Of a stretch of DNA of 64,000 bases, positions 52,777-62,226 are shown piece by piece. The position numbers and the translations under genes are program-made. Source of the stretch: Elusimicrobiota bacterium (GTDB lineage: Bacteria; Elusimicrobiota; Elusimicrobia; 2-02-FULL-39-32). Location of the stretch: positions 51,537 to 115,536 of the forward strand of contig JACPBF010000003.1 in NCBI GenBank assembly GCA_016180425.1. The letters run 5' to 3'. Position 1 is the stretch's first letter. Each line of letters begins with the position of its first letter. Under the pieces are notes generated by a model. That model did not search any database. It saw only the letters and a program-made list of their open reading frames with translations, and was not told where the DNA came from.

Positions 52777-53599
52777 AGATTTTAAAAAAAATAGGCGTCT
52801 TGTCACTCACGAAGAAGAAATAAATCTTATTCGAGAGTATCTTCAAGTTCGGGTTCTCCAGCTTATAGTTCTTTCCAAGTTTGGGGCAGGACTATCTTTT
52901 ATGGGTGGAACTTGCCTGCGTATTTGTTATGATTTAAAACGATATTCGGAAGATCTAGATTTTGCACTGGACAGTCACCAGAAAAAACATCATTTTGGCG
53001 AACTCATTCAAGGATTAAAAAGAGAACTTGAGTTAACAAATTTTAAAGTGGATACGAATGTGCATGAAGATAAAAGAGTCCAGAAAGCGTTCCTTAAATT
53101 TAGAGACCTTTATCCCACTTTTCATATTCCAGCGCGCAATAATGAAAAGATCCACATTAAAATTGAAGTGGATGTCCATCCCGTTCCAATCAAAAAAGAA
53201 GAAAGGGAAAGTTTCTTTGTCACGCGCTATGGGGAGATCTTTCCCATCCTAAAACATACGCTGCCTACTTTATTCGCGGGCAAGATTCTAGCCATCTTAC
53301 TTCGCCCCTATTGCCGAGGAAGGGATTATTACGATTTGATTTGGTATCTCACTAAAAAAACAACCATTAACTTTCGGTACCTATCGGCAGGAACCCCTGA
53401 GAATGCCTTTAAGAATAATGAAAAAATCTACCAAGCTCTGCTAAATAAAGTAAGGGAAGTTCAACCTTCCCTTATCCTTAAAGATATTAGCCGTTTTTTG
53501 GAGGATCCTTCCGAAGTTCAATGGATTCGTGAGTACCCAAAGCTCTTTTCCCAGTTATGGCTGGAAAATTCCGGGGTTAACCCGGGGCGCCCTAAATAA
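52751..53599 (+). CDS. AbiEii-family nucleotidyltransferase toxin
   Basis: 282 residues. DNA-polymerase-beta-like nucleotidyltransferase: GGTCLR (52-57), RYSEDLDFAL (acidic D68 and D70) and KIEVDVHPV (third acid). AbiEii toxins transfer nucleotides to tRNA. GGAGG site lies just before the ATG. Full-length and all key residues are present, so the toxin is probably active and held by AbiEi. Confidence 0.88.
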   Translation: MQKLIKLVEDFKKNRRLVTHEEEINLIREYLQVRVLQLIVLSKFGAGLSFMGGTCLRICYDLKRYSEDLDFALDSHQKKHHFGELIQGLKRELELTNFKVDTNVHEDKRVQKAFLKFRDLYPTFHIPARNNEKIHIKIEVDVHPVPIKKEERESFFVTRYGEIFPILKHTLPTLFAGKILAILLRPYCRGRDYYDLIWYLTKKTTINFRYLSAGTPENAFKNNEKIYQALLNKVREVQPSLILKDISRFLEDPSEVQWIREYPKLFSQLWLENSGVNPGRPK

Positions 53600-53636
53600 A
53601 TTGGCAGCCTCCAAAATAGTAAAAAGAAGAAAAACA

Positions 53637-54533
53637 ATGCAAAAAATTTGGATCAATGATCAGCTGGTTCCTGAAACTCAGGCAAAAATCTCTATTTTTG
53701 ACCGAGGGTTTTTATATGGGGATGGGGTGTATGAAACCGTACGCGTCTATGAAGGAAAAATTTTCAGAGCAGAGGGGCACTGGAAAAGACTGCGAAAATC
53801 CTTAAAAGGGATTCATTTACAAATCCCTTGGTCTAATTCAAACCTAACAGAAGCCTGCCTTAGAACTGTTCAGGCCAATGGTTTAAAAGAATGTTTGGTT
53901 CGTATCACTATCACTAGAGGAAAGGGCGAGGTGGGCTATGATCCTAAAACCTGTAATAACCCTAGTTTGGTTATTTTTGCCACTCCGATTCGTAAAAATC
54001 TTTTACATCTGTGGCTTAATGGGGTAAAAATAAGCGTGGTTCCTGTGCGTAGGAACCATCCCAAAAGTTTAAATCCTTCATTAAAAACCATTAACTGTCT
54101 CAATGGAATTTTGGCAAAAATTGAATCTTTAAAAGAAAATGCGTTTGAAGGACTATTTTTAAACCTGGAAGAAAATCTTGCAGAAGGAACGATTAGCAAT
54201 ATCTTTATCATTAAAAATGGGGTTTTAAAAACACCTTCCCTTGAATGCGGGATTTTAGACGGGGTCACGCGCGGAGCAGTGATTGAAGCGTCAAAAAAAC
54301 AAAAAATTAAAATTAAAGAAACTAAAATAAATGTTGCGGAACTGCTTAAAGCAGATGAGGTATTCTTAACCAGTACCACGATGGAAATCATGCCTGTGAT
54401 CCAAGTGGACAAGAAACCCATTAAAAGCGGCAACCCAGGACCTCTATCTAAAATTTTACATAAAGCCCTCCGTACTTTAATTCAAAAAGAACTTTCTCTT
54501 TCCAAAGAATTTTTAAACTTTAGGGTCAACTAA
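53637..54533 (+). CDS. Class IV PLP aminotransferase (branched-chain or D-amino-acid type)
   Basis: 298 residues from ATG 53637 (a longer frame to 53529 overlaps the toxin and is not family-like). MQKIWINDQLVPETQAKISIFDRGFLYGDGVYETVRVYEGKIF, the PLP lysine in LKTINCLNGILAKI, EGTISNIFII and FLTSTTMEIMPV. Could be IlvE-like, D-amino-acid transaminase or aminodeoxychorismate lyase; no neighbour decides it. Confidence 0.9.
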   Translation: MQKIWINDQLVPETQAKISIFDRGFLYGDGVYETVRVYEGKIFRAEGHWKRLRKSLKGIHLQIPWSNSNLTEACLRTVQANGLKECLVRITITRGKGEVGYDPKTCNNPSLVIFATPIRKNLLHLWLNGVKISVVPVRRNHPKSLNPSLKTINCLNGILAKIESLKENAFEGLFLNLEENLAEGTISNIFIIKNGVLKTPSLECGILDGVTRGAVIEASKKQKIKIKETKINVAELLKADEVFLTSTTMEIMPVIQVDKKPIKSGNPGPLSKILHKALRTLIQKELSLSKEFLNFRVN

Positions 54534-54550
54534 AATTTCTATTAAAAAAA

Positions 54551-54964
54551 ATGTCCAATAGAATACCTTTAGAGGATGATCACTATTGTTTTGCTTGTGG
54601 AAAAGAGAACCTCTCTGGTTTAAGAATCCATTGGGAAATTATTGGTAAAACGACTCGGGCAGAGTTTGTTCCTAAAAAAGAGCATCAGGGCTGGAAAAAT
54701 ATTGTGCATGGCGGAATTTTAGCTACCTTGCTGGATGAGGCGATGACGCGGCTGGCATGGGTTGTTTGCGGAGGCGCTCTAACAGCTGAAATCCAGGTGC
54801 GTTATTTAAAACCAGCGCATATAGGAGAAAACCTCTTAATCTTTGGAGAAATCATTAAAGAAAATAGAAAGTTAGTGGAAATGAAAGCGAAAGTCTATAA
54901 ACAAGATAAAGATTCCAAAACCATTCTAATTGCTCACTCTAACGGAAATGCCCTTAAAATCTAA
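54551..54964 (+). CDS. PaaI-type hotdog thioesterase
   Basis: 137 residues: a CFACGKENLSGLR N-terminal zinc-like Cys pair, then the hotdog signature WKNIVHGGILATLLDEAMTRLA and strand AEIQVRYLKPAHIGENL. Acyl-CoA thioesterase of unknown substrate. It precedes the TPR gene by 65 bases. Confidence 0.88.
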   Translation: MSNRIPLEDDHYCFACGKENLSGLRIHWEIIGKTTRAEFVPKKEHQGWKNIVHGGILATLLDEAMTRLAWVVCGGALTAEIQVRYLKPAHIGENLLIFGEIIKENRKLVEMKAKVYKQDKDSKTILIAHSNGNALKI

Positions 54965-55029
54965 AAATTCCCAAATTGACAAAAATGAAAAAACCTGTTA
55001 GAATTCCAAAATTAGGTTTATAAAACGCT

Positions 55030-58000
55030 ATGCAGAAAATTCTTATCTTATTTCTCTTCTTAGAACTCTTATTGATTGCTCCCCTTAAATCTGAAACAAA
55101 TGATGCCCCAATTTCTTCCCAAAATCTGATCCTTCCTGAAGCAGAACAATTTGAACTAGGTCTCAAACTCTTCTGGGGTCAGGGGAAAAAACCTGCTGCC
55201 TGGAAAGCGTTCCAAACCTTTGTCTTTAACTACCCTAAAAGCCCCTTGGCTCAGGATGCGCAATTTTTATTAGCAGAAGCGATTTTTAGCAAAGCTGTGG
55301 AAGAAGTAGAACTAGGCCAGCCGCCGGATGAAACAGGCTGGATGGAAGAAAATAGCGGCGGGTTAAAAAATATTGGAAAAACTTTTAAGAAAAAATTAAA
55401 CAGAATAAAATATTTAGGCGGGGAAACTTCAGGAGCGATTCCCTCTAAAAAGGACCCGGGAGAAATTGAACGCGCTTCTTTTTCGGAAGCGATTCAACAA
55501 TATAAAAGAGTCCTAATCAAAAGATATAAAAAACATCTGCTGCAAGATACCGCTCTTTTTCGCATTGCAGAGTGCTCCTACAATAGTAAAGACTACCCTC
55601 AAGCCTTAAAATATTTCCGAACTTTGCAGAAAGAGTATCCGAACAGCTATCTGGTTGGAGAATCGCTCTTGGGCTCTGCCCAATGTTTTATGCCTGCTCA
55701 AGATTTTAGATCCGCAGAGCTGGAATTAGAGAAATTAACATCAACTCTTCCTGGCTACTTAGAAGAGCCGCGCGTTTTATTCTTGCGTGGGATCATACAA
55801 TTTCAAACAGGAAAAGTTGAAGATGCTATTTCCAATCTTGAAAAAATTAAGTCCCCAGAATCCCTTTACTATTCTGGACAAGCTCTGATTAAAACTGGAA
55901 AAGCAGTGGAAGCTCTTGCCAAATTTAAAGAGCTTACGGAAAAGTTTAAAGAAAGCCGTTTTGCTGAACAAGCATCTTTCCTTATTGGAGAATCCATATT
56001 TTTCTCTAAAAACTATGCCGGGGCAATTCAGGAATACCAAAACTTTTTAAACCTTTACCCAAAAAGCGCTTTAAAAGAAGGAGCTTTTTTTAGAATCGCC
56101 GCCAGCTATTTTTTAAAAAAAGATTATCTTGCGGCCAGAGACCAATACGTGGCGCTTTTAAAAAATTTCCCCGCAGGAGAATTTAGAGCAGCAGCCATGT
56201 ATTTTATTGCTGAATCCTACCGCATGACGAACCAACTAAAAGAAGCTAGTTTCTCTTATGGGCAGTTGATTTCTGCAATGCCCAATTCTCCGCAAGCTAC
56301 TTCCGCGCGCTTTAAACTTGCCTTTGTCACCTACTCTCAAGAAAATTTTACAGGCGCGGTAGATGGCTTTCAAAGATTCCTGGATTGGGACCTATTCCAC
56401 CCATGGGTTCCTCCTGCTTATCTTTTAATGGGAAATGCCTATAATCGCTTAGGAAGAGCTGAGGAAGCGGTTCGAGCCTATCAACAATCTTTTGACCGAG
56501 CCCCAAAAACTGTGTTAGCAGAATCTGCCATGTCTTTATTAAATAGAACTAAATATCTACAATCCCAATACAGTCAAATTACTTCTGGTTACCCTTATAT
56601 TCTTAAATCTTTACCTCCTTCAGAGACTAAATGGCGTAGCTTAAGTTTGATCTATTTAGGGGATTCCTACTATCGGCAAAAACTTTATTCTGAAGCGATC
56701 TCAATTTTTCAAAATGTCATTAACCTTTATCCTAACCACCCCACAGCTTTCTATGCCTATGACGGCCTTTATTGGAGCCACTTTCAATTAGGGGAATATG
56801 AAAAAGCGAAAATTGCCAGAGAAAAAATAAAAGAGGTTCGTTTGCCAGAAGGGGTTCGCGGTCCGGAAATGAATTCAGGAAGTTATGAAGTGGCTAACGC
56901 GCTCTTTAACCAAAAAAAATATGGGGAAGCGATCGCCAATTATGAACAATTTTTAAAAGAATCTCCGCAGGCAAAGGAAAACCCAGAAGCGTTTTATCGT
57001 TTGGCTCTTTCCTATTATCGCCAAGAGTACTACAGTCAAGCGATCGCGGCCTGGGAAGAATTAATTAAAAAATTTCCTAAAGATAAAAACGCTGAAGACG
57101 CTCTTTTTCAAATCGCGGACACTTATTTTAAAGCGCAAAAATATGAAAATGCCATTCAATCTTATCGTAAAATTTTAAATGACTATCCAAACTCTAAACA
57201 TCTGGAAGAGGCCTTTTTAAGAATTGGCCAGTCCTACTACAATGCTCAAAACTTTGAAAAAGCTCTGCCTGAAATGGAAAATTTTATTAGAAAATATCCG
57301 AAAGATTCTAAAATCATGGAAACTCTTGACATCCTAGAGTCCGCAATGGATGGAGCTGAAAAGGGATTGGCAAAAAACAAAGAATTAGGAATCTCTTTAT
57401 TTAAAGGACTGATCCAATCTTTTCCAAAAACAGAGTTAGCGGGAGAGTGTCAATATAGAATCGGCAAAAGAACTTTTAATCTTAAAAGTTATGCTTTAAG
57501 CGCTCTTGAATTTGAAAAAGTTGCAAGCCTTTACCCTAATTCCAGCCACTTAGCGGAATCTCAATTCTATATGGCAGAATCGCTTTATCTTTTAAAAAAA
57601 TATGGCGAAGCGATCCTCATATTTACAAGATTTTTACAAAATTTTCCAAATTCTGAATTCGCTCCTTTAGCTTATTTTCATCTGGGCACTGCCCAGTATA
57701 ATAACCAAAATTTTGAAGGGGCCATGGAGTCTTACCAACTTTTAATACAAAAATATCCGCAAAACGAATTTGGGGGCGCAGCCTATTTTAATTTAGCGCT
57801 TGCTCAAAAAAAAGCGGTTAAACTGGAAGAAGCGGTGGACTCTTATTTAAAACTAGCCAGGAACTATCCCTTAGATGAAAAGGTGAATTTCGCTCTTTTA
57901 GAAGCTGCTAAACTAAAACTAGAGCTTAAACAATATTTGGAAGCGATTCCTATCCTAAAAGATTTAAGCTTAAAGGTTGAGCCGCAAGACGAACAAAATT

Positions 58001-58314
58001 TAGAGATCATTTATTTGTTGAGTGAAGCCTATTTAGGCAACAATGAAAGTAGCTCTGCCATCGCTTCTTTAAAAACCATGGTCTCTTTTCCCATAAAAGC
58101 TCAAGGCTGGAAATTAGAGGCGTTGCGCAAACTGGGAGAAATTTATGAAAAACAGGAACAATGGATTGCAGCTGCTGGAGCTTATGAAGAAGGGAGTAAA
58201 ATTTCAACAGACCCTAAAGTAAGCGCAAGTTTTAAAACAAGAGCAAAATATTTAAGAGAAACCTATTCAACCACTACCAATGGCGGAACTAAAAAATCTA
58301 GCGGAGGCAACTAA
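55030..58314 (+). CDS. Large periplasmic TPR protein (YbgF/CpoB-like repeats)
   Basis: 1094 residues: a signal peptide (MQKILILFLFLELLLIAPLKS), then about 25 tetratricopeptide repeats (patterns such as AFYRLALSYYRQEYYSQAIAAWEELIKKFPK). A short linker (about 100-150) holds a Lys-rich segment. Repeats of this kind organise protein complexes. The next genes are ExbB, two ExbD, TonB and an OmpA-like protein, so it is probably the periplasmic scaffold of that energy-transducing system, as CpoB is for Tol-Pal. Substrate or machine unknown. Confidence 0.8.
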   Translation: MQKILILFLFLELLLIAPLKSETNDAPISSQNLILPEAEQFELGLKLFWGQGKKPAAWKAFQTFVFNYPKSPLAQDAQFLLAEAIFSKAVEEVELGQPPDETGWMEENSGGLKNIGKTFKKKLNRIKYLGGETSGAIPSKKDPGEIERASFSEAIQQYKRVLIKRYKKHLLQDTALFRIAECSYNSKDYPQALKYFRTLQKEYPNSYLVGESLLGSAQCFMPAQDFRSAELELEKLTSTLPGYLEEPRVLFLRGIIQFQTGKVEDAISNLEKIKSPESLYYSGQALIKTGKAVEALAKFKELTEKFKESRFAEQASFLIGESIFFSKNYAGAIQEYQNFLNLYPKSALKEGAFFRIAASYFLKKDYLAARDQYVALLKNFPAGEFRAAAMYFIAESYRMTNQLKEASFSYGQLISAMPNSPQATSARFKLAFVTYSQENFTGAVDGFQRFLDWDLFHPWVPPAYLLMGNAYNRLGRAEEAVRAYQQSFDRAPKTVLAESAMSLLNRTKYLQSQYSQITSGYPYILKSLPPSETKWRSLSLIYLGDSYYRQKLYSEAISIFQNVINLYPNHPTAFYAYDGLYWSHFQLGEYEKAKIAREKIKEVRLPEGVRGPEMNSGSYEVANALFNQKKYGEAIANYEQFLKESPQAKENPEAFYRLALSYYRQEYYSQAIAAWEELIKKFPKDKNAEDALFQIADTYFKAQKYENAIQSYRKILNDYPNSKHLEEAFLRIGQSYYNAQNFEKALPEMENFIRKYPKDSKIMETLDILESAMDGAEKGLAKNKELGISLFKGLIQSFPKTELAGECQYRIGKRTFNLKSYALSALEFEKVASLYPNSSHLAESQFYMAESLYLLKKYGEAILIFTRFLQNFPNSEFAPLAYFHLGTAQYNNQNFEGAMESYQLLIQKYPQNEFGGAAYFNLALAQKKAVKLEEAVDSYLKLARNYPLDEKVNFALLEAAKLKLELKQYLEAIPILKDLSLKVEPQDEQNLEIIYLLSEAYLGNNESSSAIASLKTMVSFPIKAQGWKLEALRKLGEIYEKQEQWIAAAGAYEEGSKISTDPKVSASFKTRAKYLRETYSTTTNGGTKKSSGGN

Positions 58315-58387
58315 AACCAGAATCAGATGGTTCAATTAGCTTATGGAATTAAACTAAAATTAAAATAAGGATCGGGGTTAATTAAAA

Positions 58388-59017
58388 ATGGGTGAGATAA
58401 ATTTTATTGAAGTTTTTTTTGAAAGTTTTACTTTATGGATTCTTTTAGGATGTTCCCTGATCGCTTTGACCGTAGCTATAGAACGATTCATCTATTACAG
58501 AAAATTAAAATTTAACCAAAAAGAATTTTTAGAAATTTTAGAGAAAATTGAGGCTTGCCTTGAAAAAGAAAAAAACGATGAAGCAGCGGAAAGCGTAAAA
58601 AATTTAAAAGGGCCTGTCTCTGATCTTGTAAAAACAGCGATTGCGAATAAGGATAGAAGCAAAGTAGAGTTAGATGAGCTGCTCACTGCCGCGCGCATGG
58701 AGCAACGTTTAGTTTTAGAACGTTATTTAGGAGTATTGGGCACCTTAGGCAATACAGCGCCATTTATTGGCCTATTTGGAACCGTAGTTGGCATTATAAA
58801 AGCATTCCATGATTTAGCTATTTCCGGCACAGGAGGACCTGCAGTGGTGGCAGCCGGAATATCTGAAGCTTTAGTGGCTACAGCAGCAGGTCTTTTAGTG
58901 GCGATCCCAAGCGTGATTCTCTATAACTATTACATGAAAAAAGTAAAAGCCATGGCAACGATACTGGAAGTTTCTTCTATTCGGCTTTTAGTGGTTTTGC
59001 ATGGATCAAAATCATAA
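58388..59017 (+). CDS. ExbB/TolQ-family proton channel protein
   Basis: 209 residues, three membrane helices: the first at about 14-33 (LWILLGCSLIALTVAIERFIYY), and the pair GTLGNTAPFIGLFGTVVGIIKAF plus SEALVATAAGLLVAIPSVILYNYY. TolQ/ExbB core with the conserved Thr and Glu region. Overlaps the first ExbD by 17 bases. Confidence 0.93.
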   Translation: MGEINFIEVFFESFTLWILLGCSLIALTVAIERFIYYRKLKFNQKEFLEILEKIEACLEKEKNDEAAESVKNLKGPVSDLVKTAIANKDRSKVELDELLTAARMEQRLVLERYLGVLGTLGNTAPFIGLFGTVVGIIKAFHDLAISGTGGPAVVAAGISEALVATAAGLLVAIPSVILYNYYMKKVKAMATILEVSSIRLLVVLHGSKS

Positions 59018-59501
59018 GGAAAAAGAAAATCTGGAAGTAGGGTCCAAAGTTGCGATTGAGGCGCATTCTCCGGGAAGAACGCACACAACAGAACACGCTG
59101 TTGAAGATGAGCCCATTACAGAAATTAATGTGACTCCGCTGGTAGATGTGGCTTTGGTCTTGGTCATTATTTTTATGGCTGTTTCTCCTTTTATGCTGCA
59201 AGCAGGTTTAACTGTGCAAGAATCTAAGGCTGGAGCTGAAAAAGGGAAACATGCTTTAGAAGAGAATCTCCAAATCCGTTTAACCGAAGAAAATAAAATC
59301 TATGTGAATAATCAAGAAATCCTCTTAGAAAAGCTCTTTCTTTTTTTAAAAACTGAAATCCCAAAAACTAAAGATAAAATGGTAACGTTAGAAGCTGAAA
59401 AATCAAATCGTGTGGGAAAAGTGGTGGAAATTCTGGATATAGCTAAACAATCAGGCGCATTAAAAGTGGCAATTTTAAATAAAGACAAGGAAAAAGAATA
59501 A
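59001..59501 (+). CDS. ExbD/TolR-family protein, first copy
   Basis: 166 residues. A cytoplasmic start of about 35 residues, one membrane helix with the proton-carrying Asp in EINVTPLVDVALVLVIIFMAV, then a periplasmic domain. Drives TonB or Tol energised movement together with ExbB. Directly followed by a second copy. Confidence 0.92.
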   Translation: MDQNHKEKENLEVGSKVAIEAHSPGRTHTTEHAVEDEPITEINVTPLVDVALVLVIIFMAVSPFMLQAGLTVQESKAGAEKGKHALEENLQIRLTEENKIYVNNQEILLEKLFLFLKTEIPKTKDKMVTLEAEKSNRVGKVVEILDIAKQSGALKVAILNKDKEKE

Positions 59502-59912
59502 ATGGGCATGCAATCTGGACCACAAGAGGAACTGGTAACAGGGATTAATGTAACGCCGCTGGTAGATGTGGGGCTAGTATTAGTGATTATTTTCATGGTC
59601 ACTGCTCCTCTTTTTGAACTTCCTTCGCTTCCTGTGAACCTGCCAAAAACCCATACCAAAGAGGGGAAAGAAAAAGAAAATATCACTGTCACCATCACCC
59701 GCGAAGGCAAACTTGCTGTAAATGAAGAAGAGGTCTCGTCTAACAATTTAAAAAGCGTTTTAGAAAAAAGGTTGAATCTCTCCGCTGAAAAACATCTGAT
59801 CCTAAGAGCGGATAAAGAATCTCTGCATGGGGAACTACTTTTAGTCATGCATCTTGCAAAAGAGTTAGGAGCAAAATCCATGGCGATCGCTACAGAACCT
59901 TTAAGCAACTAG
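59502..59912 (+). CDS. ExbD/TolR-family protein, second copy
   Basis: 136 residues: INVTPLVDVGLVLVIIFMVTAPLFE as membrane helix with the conserved Asp, then a short periplasmic part. Shorter N-terminus than the first copy, so the two may form heteromeric rings, as in AglRQS- or TolQRA-like systems with two ExbD proteins. Begins immediately after the previous stop. Confidence 0.92.
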   Translation: MGMQSGPQEELVTGINVTPLVDVGLVLVIIFMVTAPLFELPSLPVNLPKTHTKEGKEKENITVTITREGKLAVNEEEVSSNNLKSVLEKRLNLSAEKHLILRADKESLHGELLLVMHLAKELGAKSMAIATEPLSN

Positions 59913-59941
59913 AAAAGACTCTTTAAAAAAGGAAAATAGAA

Positions 59942-61084
59942 ATGAAGCTATTTAACCTCTCCCAAATTCAGCCTGAAGAAAAATTTTTATGGGATTGGGG
60001 AACCCCTAAACTTTTTTTTGAAAAAGATGGGAAACAACTAAAAATCGCTTTTCTTATAGCTCTTTTTTTTCATGGAATTCCTCTTGGCTACTTCTGGCAA
60101 AGGCAAAGTTCTAAAAGCGAGTTTGAACTGGTTACTACTCTTCAAAACGTGGAATTGATAGAGCCAGAAAAGCCTGTAATCACTCCTTTAAATGTGGAGG
60201 AGCCTAAAAGCGCTTTAGAGTTTTTAAAGATGGCCCTGCCTATTTTTAAAAAAAATCCTCAAACTTTAAGAGAAATTCCTAGTACACAAAAAATTTCAGA
60301 GCCTCAAATTAAAGAAGTGGAGCGTTTGGTAGAAAAAAAAATGAATGAGATTCCAAAATCCCCAGAAATTAAATTAGGAAATAGCCAAAGGTCATCCCTG
60401 CCAGATATGGCAGAGCTCGCTTTGCAAACAAAAAAGCAGGAGAGTTCCAGAGAATTAAATCCAAGGATCCAGCTAGAAGAGGTGGGTAAAAAAGCTGTTC
60501 CTCCCATGGCGCAAACGCCTCAAATTGTTCTAGGCGCCTCAGAATCAAAAGAAAAAATTGTGGAACTTTCAAAAATTCCAAGAAAGGAACCCTCCTTTAC
60601 AACGCAAAAACAAGAAGCTCTTGTAGAAAAAACTTTTGTCAATCCCCAAAAACCTTTTATCGCTCCTCAAATTGGTTTTTCAAAAAAAGGAGCGGATCTA
60701 AAAATTATTGCGCAAGAAAAACCCCAAGTTCCAGCCAAACTTGAATCCACTGTTATTGAAAAAAAAGAGATTAAAAAACTAGAAATTTCTAAAGAAAAAG
60801 TAAAAATAACTGGTCCACTTTCTTCTAGAAAAATAATAAAATCTGTATTGCCTGAATACCCAAACTGGGCAAAATCAAAAAATATTGAAGCGGATGTGGC
60901 TGTGCGTTTTACTGTTTCTAAAGAAGGGGATGTGCGCAAAAACATGGTGATTGAACGCACCTCAGGGTATCCAGAGTTAGATCGTCTAGTTTTAGAAGCT
61001 CTTAAAAATTGGAAATTTTCTTCTCTGGATAAAACCAGGGAAGATCAGTGGGGCACTATTACCTTTAGATTTAGGTTGGATTAA
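59942..61084 (+). CDS. TonB-like energy transducer
   Basis: 380 residues. One membrane helix about 35-52, a Pro/Lys/Glu-rich spacer (about 60-290) and a C-terminal TonB domain (VLPEYPNWAKSKNIEADVAVRFTVSKEGDV, YPELDRLVLEALKNWKF). Transmits proton-motive energy to the outer membrane. TonB boxes are not visible in the barrel proteins of this window, so its client is unknown. Confidence 0.88.
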   Translation: MKLFNLSQIQPEEKFLWDWGTPKLFFEKDGKQLKIAFLIALFFHGIPLGYFWQRQSSKSEFELVTTLQNVELIEPEKPVITPLNVEEPKSALEFLKMALPIFKKNPQTLREIPSTQKISEPQIKEVERLVEKKMNEIPKSPEIKLGNSQRSSLPDMAELALQTKKQESSRELNPRIQLEEVGKKAVPPMAQTPQIVLGASESKEKIVELSKIPRKEPSFTTQKQEALVEKTFVNPQKPFIAPQIGFSKKGADLKIIAQEKPQVPAKLESTVIEKKEIKKLEISKEKVKITGPLSSRKIIKSVLPEYPNWAKSKNIEADVAVRFTVSKEGDVRKNMVIERTSGYPELDRLVLEALKNWKFSSLDKTREDQWGTITFRFRLD

Positions 61085-61137
61085 AAAGGAAACTCCGCAC
61101 CCCTTGTTGATGCAGTATCTGAAAAAGGAAACCAAAT

Positions 61138-62067
61138 ATGAAAAATAAATCGCTGATATTTTTCTCCTCGCTTTTTTTAATTGCGCATCTCTATGCGCAA
61201 GAAAAACCCTCTTTAACTTCCCCGCAGCTGCCGGAAGTGACTATAAAGGGCGGGGATAAAAAAGGGCTGGAAGGGGAAAAACCTTTACTTGAAATAGAAG
61301 TGAATTCTTTAGAGCCAGCGCTCCCAGCTTTAGAAATAGAAGAAGATCTGCTGCAAAAAAATCCAGAAGCTTTAAGAGATGAAAGGGTTGGATATCCTAA
61401 AACGCTTTCTAATGTTAGAACCATTTTGCCAGCCAGAACCCGTTTAGTTAAAGAGCCTGTGAAAACGTTTTATCCTTTAAGAGAAATTGTATCTGAAATT
61501 AGCTCTGAAAACCTGGCCAAAGGATGGGAGATGGTGATTGCGGACAGCGAAGGACATCCTTTTCATACCTTTAAGGGAAAATCTTTGCCTCCAGCTAAGA
61601 TCCTTTGGACTGGAAGAAATGAGACTAATCAAATGATGGAAGTAGGAAAAAATTACTCTACTGTCTTAACCTGCAAAGATAATCGCGGCCAATCTAGAAA
61701 TCTTATTTCAAAACCTTTTTGGTTTGAAGGCATCCTGCACCAAGAAGCAAAGGGTCTTTTCATCAGCCTTAGCCCAAATGCTCTTTTTAAAGAAAAAGAA
61801 GAGAATACAGATCAATTTAAAATTTCAGAATTGGGCGTGGATCTGCTGAAAGAATCTGCGGATTGGATTAAACGTTACGCCTTTACTTTGCCTTTAGAGG
61901 TAGAATATTATTTTATTAAAGAAGAACCCCTGGCTCAAACAAAAGCCCAAATAATCTCTAAATTCTTAAGCGACCAGCTCATTCTTCCCGAGGGAAGAAT
62001 CCCGATCCACACCCACCCCTCTCAAAAAAATTCAGAAGAAATAGCGCTCATTATCGGCAATCGTTAA
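61138..62067 (+). CDS. Exported protein with OmpA-like C-terminal region
   Basis: 309 residues with a signal peptide (to about residue 20, LYAQEKP), a Pro/Leu/Glu-rich start and a beta-rich middle (WEMVIADSEGHPFHTFKG... ILWTGRN, resembling a FlgD-type Ig fold). The last 75 residues (GVDLLKESADWIKRYAFTLPLEVEYYFIK... AQIISKFLSDQLI) keep the OmpA-like pattern of a periplasmic peptidoglycan-binding domain, in degenerate form. It would act as the Pal-like member of the ExbB/ExbD/TonB set. Tentative. Confidence 0.55.
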   Translation: MKNKSLIFFSSLFLIAHLYAQEKPSLTSPQLPEVTIKGGDKKGLEGEKPLLEIEVNSLEPALPALEIEEDLLQKNPEALRDERVGYPKTLSNVRTILPARTRLVKEPVKTFYPLREIVSEISSENLAKGWEMVIADSEGHPFHTFKGKSLPPAKILWTGRNETNQMMEVGKNYSTVLTCKDNRGQSRNLISKPFWFEGILHQEAKGLFISLSPNALFKEKEENTDQFKISELGVDLLKESADWIKRYAFTLPLEVEYYFIKEEPLAQTKAQIISKFLSDQLILPEGRIPIHTHPSQKNSEEIALIIGNR

Positions 62068-62211
62068 ACCCGGATTTTGCTCTACAGTATAGAAAATTGT
62101 AACATCTACTAATAATAGGTAGTCTGGATGTCCAGCATGAATAATAAAAAGTTTATTTTATCAGGAACTCTAATATTTTTTTTTCAAGCAGGATTAATAT
62201 GGGATATTGTT

Positions 62212-62226
62212 TTCCTGACTTTCGCA
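62212..62226 (+). repeat. Left terminal inverted repeat of the IS
   Basis: TTCCTGACTTTCGCA; pairs perfectly with the right end at 63791-63805. Confidence 0.85.
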
